From the NCBI GenBank assembly GCA_039519185.1, contig CM076847.1, positions 71,521,864 through 71,585,863 of the forward strand: DNA of 64,000 bases, written 5' to 3'. The DNA is from Astragalus membranaceus. Lineage: Eukaryota; Streptophyta; Magnoliopsida; Fabales; Fabaceae. The notes under the pieces were generated by a model. The model made no database searches. It was given only the letters and a program-made list of their open reading frames with translations, and had not been told where the DNA came from. Position 1 is the stretch's first letter. Every line of letters starts with the position of its first letter. Positions 56,947 to 64,000 of this stretch are shown one piece after another. A program made the translations under genes and the position numbers.

Positions 56947-59900
56947 TGTTGCGCCCGAAAAATCCGGTTGGGATTTCTCGATGTACAACGTGGAAGATAA
57001 ATGAAGCCGCCATCAATATTTTAATTTTAAGACCAAAACATTGAAAAAAAGTCTTTTAAACAAGGCGGATGGTCTTTTGAAAACGCAGAGATGTAGGTTC
57101 GGGGGTCGGTTAGGTACGGGGAAGGGATTAGCACCCCGTACCTCCTTTCTACCGAAAGGGAACCATTAACTTGATGTGTGGTTTGGACAAAAGTTTGAGT
57201 TTGAAAGCGGTTTGTTCTACTTCTTTTCTTTTCTTTAGGAGTTTGTTTTATTGAAAACGAGGGGGAAAGGGATATTTTTGGTTATCTTTGAAAAGCGGAA
57301 CAAAACAAAGATTTTTTAAAAGGGTGCTTGACGGGACAGGACCCCGCTCCTACGTACCCTCACCGGAAGAGGGATCAAAGCTACGTAGTTCTCGGGTTTT
57401 GGTTTTGAAAAAGGATTGAGCTTTCGCGAAGACCGAACAACAACGGTTAGAATGGTCTCACTACTAACTCTTTTGAAAATGAAATCATCATTAATGACCT
57501 AATCGGCAACGGCGCGATTGGTGTTTAATGACAATTGATTTATTTTGGAGAAATGAATAAGTTTTCGAAACTGGGATAGAGCTTTTGCGAAGACCGAACA
57601 ACAACGGTTAGAATGGTCTCGCTACTAACTCCTTTTGAAAACAACATCATCATTAACGACCTAATCGGCAACGGCGCGATTGGTGCTTAATGACAATTGA
57701 TTTATTTTTGTTTTGAAAGTAAAAGTTTCTTTTTGTTTTGAAATGATTTTAGGAAATGGGTTTTAGAAAAGGAGTAGAACATTTCAAGTCAATTCTAAAT
57801 CCATAACCAAATACAAATGAATGAATAATACTCAAGCAAACATGAACATATCACTCATTAACCAAGATTAAACATGCCCATACAATCAAAGGATTCAATT
57901 ATTAAAGATGCAAAACAAAGTTCTCAAAGTAATTGTGTGTGTGTGAGAAGGATTGTATTTACCCTAATGGCTCTATGCTACAACATGCATGTAGACTTAC
58001 GTCTCCATTAGGAGGTCATACAAGTGGAGAGGAGGGCACACAATCAAGTCAAGACATTTACATGGCATCAAGAACAAGTGAATACAATTGATTGTAAACA
58101 TAGAGTATTCTAAGTTAAATGATTGAGTATGTAAGCAATGATGCATGATTAGGTAAGCATGTAAGTGCATGAGTGTACAAGGAATGGACGCATAGCACTT
58201 TATTTATGAATGGATGGCATACAAGGATGCAAGAGATATAAGCATATGAAGATGCATGAGAATGTCACATAAACTAAATATGAATGAAGATGCATGAATG
58301 TGAAAATGTTTTGGGTATTTTTGCAAGTTGATAAGTTGTAAAACTTTAAGTAAAAAGTTAGTGAAAAGTAAAGTAAAAATGCATGAAGTAAATGGTAATT
58401 ATTTAATGAGATGGTAAAGTAAAAATGCATGAGGTAAATGGTAATTATTTAATGAGATGGTAAATTAAAAATGCATGAGGTAAATGGTAATTATTTAATG
58501 AGATGGTGAAGTAAAAATGCATGAGGTAAATGGGAAGTATTTAATGAGATGGTAAAGTAAAAATGCATGAGGTAAATGGGAAGTGGTAAAATCTTTTTAG
58601 GTTTTAGTAAAAAGTTAATGAAGTGGTAAAAACCAAAGTAGTAAAATATTTTTATGTTTTGGTAAAAAGTTAATGAATGGTAAAGTAAAATGGTAAAAAG
58701 TAAACAAACACAATTGCATAACTTGCACTTTCCCAAACACAATCAAAATGACAATTTTCAAGCAATCAAAGAGGGTAAAAATAGGCCTTATGGCCGAATG
58801 CATAGCAAGGAAAACTCAAGCACGAATTTCATCATGTTCTTGCAACCAAATCACATCAATGAGCATATGAACATAAACCCTAGGATCTACCCATACATTT
58901 GATGCTCAAACAATTGTCATTCCATCATTTATTTCAACTCAAAATCGAAGGAAATGCAAGAACAATAAAAACCCTAATTTCTACCTATGAACCTAAAGGC
59001 ATAGTTGGCTAGATCCACTTTTTTATTTAACTTAAACACCATAAATGAACAAAGAAATGCATGAACCACTAAAAACACTACATGGCCGAAACCTTTTTTG
59101 AAAGAAAGTGATGTTTTATTTCATGAACTTTAGTGAAAAATGTGTAGAAATGCAAGGAAAATTATTCAAACACAAGAATCTTCCCTTCAAGGCCAAGGAC
59201 CCATCTCAAACACCCAAGGCTCCCAATGTCCTTGTCCAATAATGTTTGAAATGAGTCCTCAAAGCTTCTTTCAAGAAGGAAAGAGGAGTAGAAGAGAGAT
59301 TACATAATGAAAATTAAAGAAAATGCAAGGGTTTGTGAGCTTACCTCTAGATCTTGCTTGAAATGAAGAAGAAGATCAAAATAGAAACCAAGAACACTTG
59401 AACCTCCTCTTGAATCCCACGAAAATCACTTGATCTTGAAGGATTTGATGATGAAATTTGAAGATAATGCAAGATTAGAAGTGGATCTAGTGTAGGAATC
59501 AAGAATAATGAAGTTTGGATGGTTGAAAATTGAAGAATTGGTGGTGGAAATGGTGGGAGGTGGTCTTGGGTTTGAGAGGGGAGGAGGAGAGGAATTGTGG
59601 TCTGATTGTGTGCTAGGGTAAAATGAGGATCCCCCCTTTGGTTTCTTATTTTTGGGTTTTATATGAGGTGCAAAATTAAGGGTATATAGGACATTGTGCT
59701 TTTGCCAACCATTGAGATTTGAGATAGAATTTGAATCAAGGGCCAAGATTGCAATGCACATGGATTAGGGACAAAGAGAAAACACAAATGAGTGAGGAAT
59801 GGCTGGTGTCATATGAAATTGAAGAGTTTTTTGTACACAAAAATTGTTGAGGGCAATTAGGTCAATTTGCACATAGTTGTAGCCTAGGATTTGATCTAGA

Positions 59901-60588
59901 ATTTTAATCAATGGCTAGGAATACAACTCACATGGATTAAGGGTGTTGAAGAAACACAAATGAGGGTGAAAGGAGGGCTGAAATTCGCAGCCATGAGGAG
60001 GGAAGGAGAGGGAAAAAATGCAAGTTGTCACAAAATAGTACATTTTGTCTTATTGAGGACACTTCCCTTTTTTGAGTTTTTTTTGAATTTGAAATTTTGG
60101 GCATGGGAAATAATGGGAATGCAACTATTGAAAATGTGGCACATGTTTTTGGGCACCATAAAATATTCCCTCTTGTCACCCATGACAATAAAAATTGTCA
60201 CTTAAGAATTGAGGAATATTTAATGGTCCTTTTTATTTTTCTATGCACTAAAAATGGAAAAATACATTTTTAATTATTTTGACTAGGGTTTTCTTTCTAA
60301 AAAATTGTACAAAAATTATCCTTGATAGAATAAAAATGTACTTTTTGTGGATGTGCATTTTTTGCGAGAGAATCATCTTTTTACGAAAAATGACCAAAAT
60401 GCCCTTTTTGACCCTAAAACCCTAATTTGCTTAAAAAGTGCACTCCAACCCTAAAAATGACTTTAAAGACCTTGGAATGACTTCTAAGACCCAAAATGCA
60501 ATGCATAATGCTCCTCACTCCTCAAATTATTTATTTTTTGGGGAAAATTAGGGTTTTGACCTAAGCCGGACAAAATTGGGGTATGACA
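56947..60588 (-). repeat. Element C LTR (right)
   Basis: 3642 bp and nearly identical to 46558-50211, which implies recent insertion or recent gene conversion between the LTRs. It ends GGGGTATGACA at 60588 and abuts a Ty3/gypsy LTR fragment. Confidence 0.93.
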
Positions 60589-61578
60589 CACCTTATGAAC
60601 TATTACTCCCCCTATGTCTAGGGTTAAGTAGTACTTCCTTTAAATGTCTTTAAAGGGTTTTTCATTCATATCATTCCTTGAATTCTCTTTGTGAACCATG
60701 TCTGTACCCACAAAGCCCCCTTATTCTAGTTGATCATTCCCAAAACAAGGTTGAAAGCATTATAACGCAAGGAATGAAACGCAAACATCATAATATTATA
60801 TAAACTTTACTCAAGGTTCATCACAAACATAAGAACAATCCAACCACAAAAGTTTAGCTCATGAAAAGCTTCATCAAAACAACATAAACTAAGAAGATTA
60901 TGTTACCGTATGTGAGCAAGAGAAGGATGTTTACAAAAGATGCACTCCAATAATCCCAAGTCATACACGATGGATGATGCTATGGCGTGAGCAAACCGTA
61001 GGTGTGATAATAAAACTAAACTAAAAATAAAAGCTTCAAGAATGGAGGATTAATGGAGGAATACTAGGTGTCAAGTAGTTTTTCTCCAAGTAACTCTCCT
61101 TATTTCGAAATCCATCATGTGAGGAAGAAGAAGTGAGATAGATTTTATCCACATCTCATAAAGTGGCTTTACAAAAAGGGCAATGATGAAACTCATCACC
61201 AACTATCACTTTAGCTTCAATTAGGAGGCGCCAAGTGTCCTTTTGAACCCACTTGGAGGCTTCAATGTCAGGCTGAGAAGAAGAGGATAAGAGTGATGAC
61301 TCATCAAGTAGCAAGTGGCTTCATAAATATCTAAGTGGCCAACCGTCATATAGCGCTGTAGCGCTTACCGCTGCACGGCGTCTACCACTGCAGCACTCAA
61401 GCAAAACATCAATATACTCAAAAAGGCACCAAAAGTGTCAAATGATAACAAACAAGCTCCTAACCCTTCTTTCCTCTAAATAACTAATATGTACTTAATA
61501 AAGCACGAATATTACTTGAGAACTTGTGTTGATTTAAGTGATAAGAGCGTAAATAACACATCTAAATATGAGTTATCA
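60589..61578 (-). repeat. Ty3/gypsy 3' LTR, 5' portion
   Basis: On the minus strand the LTR begins TGATAACTCATATTTAGATG at 61578, directly after a polypurine tract (complement of CACCCCCAAACTTAAACC, 61579-61596). It runs to 60589, where element C begins, so its 3' part is missing. GCGCTGTAGCGC-type words occur at about 61355-61400. Confidence 0.65.
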
Positions 61579-61596
61579 CACCCCCAAACTTAAACC
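61579..61596 (-). other. Polypurine tract of the Ty3/gypsy element
   Basis: The sense strand reads GGTTTAAGTTTGGGGGTG followed by the LTR start TGATAACT. This arrangement is common in plant Ty3/gypsy elements. Confidence 0.7.
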
Positions 61597-62849
61597 ATTG
61601 TTTGTCCTCAAGTAATGACACTTGATAAAGATAACAACTAAATAAAAACAGAACAACAATTGAATATCAAGACCAAACTAGTTGCACATTTAAATCAAAC
61701 AGATTTTCAAAAATTGCTCTCATTAGGCCAAACTTTCAGATTCACACCCAACACACACACCATTGCCATTCACAACGTATAGAATTATTACTGCTCAATT
61801 GTGAGTGTGTGACTACTAAGCTTAGTTTAGCTCCTAGCTAGTTTCAACATTTCTCCTAGCCTTGGAAAGAGTGGCCTTCTTTTGGTTTAGCCAAAGAATT
61901 TTTCAAAAAGGAGAGTAGACTAACAACTTCACAAAAGCCTTAAGGGGCTTCAAAGCACAACAAAGGGCTTGATTAGGCATTTCAGATCTTTGGCCAGTGC
62001 ACTAACTATTGATTTGGTGATTTCTCAGCGCTATAGCGTTAGATGCTATAGCACTGGTTACTTGATGAACAGATTCAGCTGCAATGCCCTCATTACTGAA
62101 CTCCTTATTTGCATTTCTATCTTTTTTTTATTTTTTTTCTTTTCTTTTCTTTTTCTTCTTTTTTTTATATGCATTTTTGGAACAGTTCAGCATTTGTTTC
62201 AGGCAATTGCAGCTTTTTACATGACCATTTGTACACTTTGGGTCCTATTGCACTGACCATCCTATAATCTTCATCCCTAGCCTTAATATAACCGATGCAG
62301 CCCCAAACTTAGCTTCAAATGCTACTCTCAATTTTTAGTAAAAACTTGACTAAACCTTATCATTCCTAGCTAACTAGGTTCCTTGCTAAGCCTAGAGTTT
62401 GAGTGTAGAAGCAGCAATAAGACTAGTCATTAATCAAGCAAGGCTACACTACACATATACACTTAATCATCATTAAATTTAGCCAAACAAGTACAACTTC
62501 TATTACTGAAAAATTTAAAATTTGCAACTAATCCTGCCTTCTTACTCAAACAAATTAAACATAACATTGACATTTATAAGGTCCTCCCCCCAACTCAAGA
62601 CTTAGCAGTGTCCCCACTACTCATGCAATTCCTAAAGGGAGAGTCCTATGACTAAAACTCAACAGAATTAAAAACAACAGAAATAAAACTCTAAACATAC
62701 TGTTAGATGCAAGAACAAACACTATAGCACCTAACAGATTTATTGAAAACAAACAAACAACATTTTTTTTAAAAGAAGGGTTAGAGTACTTGTTTGCTAA
62801 CCCAAATTTGAGCCTATTGTTTGCTCTGGTGGGCACTGTGGTGGCTCTG

Positions 62850-63140
62850 CTACTGGATTTTTGTCTTTCCTGCCGCTACAGCGCTAGGCGCTGTAGCCTC
62901 ATTCTGGGGATCCTCTGCTTCCTTGTAAGCTTTCATCTCAGCCAGCTTTTCTGCTGCTTCCCTCTCTGCGGAAAGATCATGAGTATTCTCCTTAGATGCA
63001 GCTTTTTGCGGGGACTTGGCTTTAGGCGCTGTAGCATCAGCTGCTACATCGCTAACTGGAACTTCTTCTAGTGGATGGTCATCTGCCAACTTGGTCCCAG
63101 GGTTTCTCCTTTGGTGGCTTCTTTTCTCACTTCACAAAAT
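62850..63140 (-). CDS. Ala/Glu-rich ORF fragment of the Ty3/gypsy-like element
   Basis: An open frame on the minus strand reads back from the stop at 62850 through NEATAPSAVAAGKTKIQ, a charged helix with AEREAAEKLAEMKAYKEAE, DATAPKAKSPQKAASKE and, upstream of any Met, VRKRSHQRRNPGTKLADD. There is no ATG in the visible part, so the start must lie upstream or the piece is broken. It is probably the tail of a gag-like or extra ORF. I do not recognise a domain. Confidence 0.4.
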
Positions 63141-63339
63141 TCACTCCTGCACAAAAGAAAAATTAAAAACACAAAATTGTTAGTTTAAGAACCTTGAGTT
63201 GCCTCCCAAGAGCACTTGCTTTAAGAGTCTTCAGCCAGACTAAGTCTTGTGGTAGGTATCTTTGGCTAATGGCGGCTCTGGTGTAGGAGAGGGGACCCAA
63301 TCATTTGTTACAACAGAATTAGGTTCCTCCACAACAGAT

Positions 63340-63813
63340 TTAGGCACCCTTGACCTCTTTTTGGATGTCCACCATTTTTGTTCTTACAGCTTTCTTTGGT
63401 GCTACAGCAGATGCTGCAGCACTGCCTTCTGATACTGATGCTGTAGCGCCACTTGTGACAGCATTCATTCTCTGCACTTTAGTTTCCAATAGCATTGGTG
63501 GTTGCTTTGTGGCAGGCTGAGTTTTTTGGTGGATTTTGTTCTTTTGTGAGGTTGAGATGATTTTTTGTTTTGGTGAGGGAAGTTTCTGGGAGATAGGAAC
63601 TTGTGTGGAGTGGGTTGTTTTGGAAGTGAGGAAGGTATTTGAATAAGGTTTGATGGTTTGGCTTGAGGTAAGGATAGATTTATGGCTGGAACTGTGAGAA
63701 TTTGGAGGTGTTATAGATGGAGGGGATGGTTCTTTGGTTGGTGATGGTTTAGGTGAAGGTGTGGTGGAAAGGTTTTGGGTGGGTGGTGTGATTTGATACC
63801 TCCATATTCTCTC
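63340..63813 (-). CDS. Ser/Thr/Pro-rich ORF fragment
   Basis: A 157-codon open frame with no stop runs between a TAA at 63814-63816 and the TAA at 63340-63342, on the minus strand. It lacks an ATG near its start. Composition: KPSPTKEPSPPSITPPN, long Ser/Thr/Lys stretches, then VTSGATASVSEGSAAASA and VAPKKAVRTK. The low-complexity Pro/Ser/Thr profile resembles linker regions of plant transposon-encoded proteins, but no family is recognised. The upstream frame may continue after a frameshift near 63815. Confidence 0.35.
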   Translation of the reverse strand, partial: ERIWRYQITPPTQNLSTTPSPKPSPTKEPSPPSITPPNSHSSSHKSILTSSQTIKPYSNTFLTSKTTHSTQVPISQKLPSPKQKIISTSQKNKIHQKTQPATKQPPMLLETKVQRMNAVTSGATASVSEGSAAASAVAPKKAVRTKMVDIQKEVKGA

Positions 63814-64000
63814 TTATTATGCTCTCCTTCATCTTTCTCATCATCTTCTTTTTAACTATTTTAACCACATTCTCAACACCTCAGCTACGAGTGCTATAGC
63901 ACATGGTGCTACAGCATCAGAATTCCGCATAATTGACAGCACATACATACCACAAGTCTTCTTATTCATACCTACAATAGTAAAAACAAAAACACATAGA

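Larger units (their letters stand above)
46558..60588 (-). mobile_element. Element C: Ogre-related non-autonomous LTR element
   Basis: Two nearly identical LTRs (46558-50211 and 56947-60588) enclose a 6.7 kb interior. Both have TGTTGC(A/G)CCCGAAAAATC and GGGGTATGACA ends in plus orientation. The primer site is the complement of TCCCCAGTGAAGTCGCCA (56927-56944), and the polypurine tract is the complement of GCTGCCCCTCTTTA (50212-50225). The interior is homologous to that of element A, in the opposite orientation, and has no gag-pol. The five bases outside the two LTRs (GCGCC left, CACCT right) do not match, and the flanks belong to different elements. Confidence 0.9.
61597..64000 (-). mobile_element. 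Ty3/gypsy-like element, 3' interior
   Basis: About 1.25 kb of 3' untranslated-type sequence next to the polypurine tract, then two low-complexity ORF pieces (62850-63140 and 63340-63813), all on the minus strand. No polymerase domain lies within the window. The recurring word GCT(A/G)(C/T)AGC is unusually frequent. The element continues beyond 64000. Confidence 0.55.

Overview
This window is plant nuclear DNA dominated by transposable elements, with almost no intact host coding sequence. The best guess is a legume of the Medicago/Trifolium/Pisum/Vicia group. The main evidence is three large LTR elements with Ogre-type hallmarks: LTRs running from TGTCATACCCC to GGGTGCAACA, a tRNA-Arg-type primer-binding site TGGCGACTCCGCTGGGGA (or close variants), and an AAAGAGGGGCAGC polypurine tract. 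None of the three carries a recognisable gag, protease, reverse transcriptase or integrase, so they look like non-autonomous (LARD-like) relatives of Ogre. A sits on the plus strand (32429-42498), B on the minus strand (18798 to an assembly gap at 30952) and C on the minus strand (46558-60588).

Layout. 1-3287: two plus-strand LTR segments of the TGTAACACCCC...GGGGTGTTACA type (probably Tekay/Del chromovirus). 3288-9000: AT-rich DNA with a SINE, an old duplication, a (TA)n tract, a decayed Mei2-like/TERMINAL EAR1-like RNA-binding gene fragment and a long (GA)n tract. 9160-11275: another LTR-like block. 11625-18041: degraded accessory DNA with a SINE piece, a CACTA-like repeat array, two exons of a 20S proteasome alpha-2 gene, an unidentified exon, and a broken Copia polymerase with its LTR. 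18047-32428: a minus-strand TGTAACACCCC-type LTR apparently split by element B, with a 500-N gap. 32429-42498: element A. 42499-44430: the 5' end of a minus-strand Ty3/gypsy element with an Athila-type primer-binding site. 44431-46557: the 3' half of a LINE (RT thumb, zinc-binding, RNase H). 46558-60588: element C, with nearly identical 3.65 kb LTRs. 60589-64000: the 3' part of another minus-strand Ty3/gypsy-like element.

No set of genes here works together as a pathway. The most interesting signals are non-coding. First, the LTRs of unrelated families contain arrays of short hairpins whose stems change by compensatory substitutions while the loops stay similar. Second, the U3 of element A holds eleven ATCGAT palindromes, most spaced 31-35 bp, ending just upstream of a TATA box. 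Third, A and C form a very large inverted pair. All identifications come from reading the sequence by eye; no database search was run.
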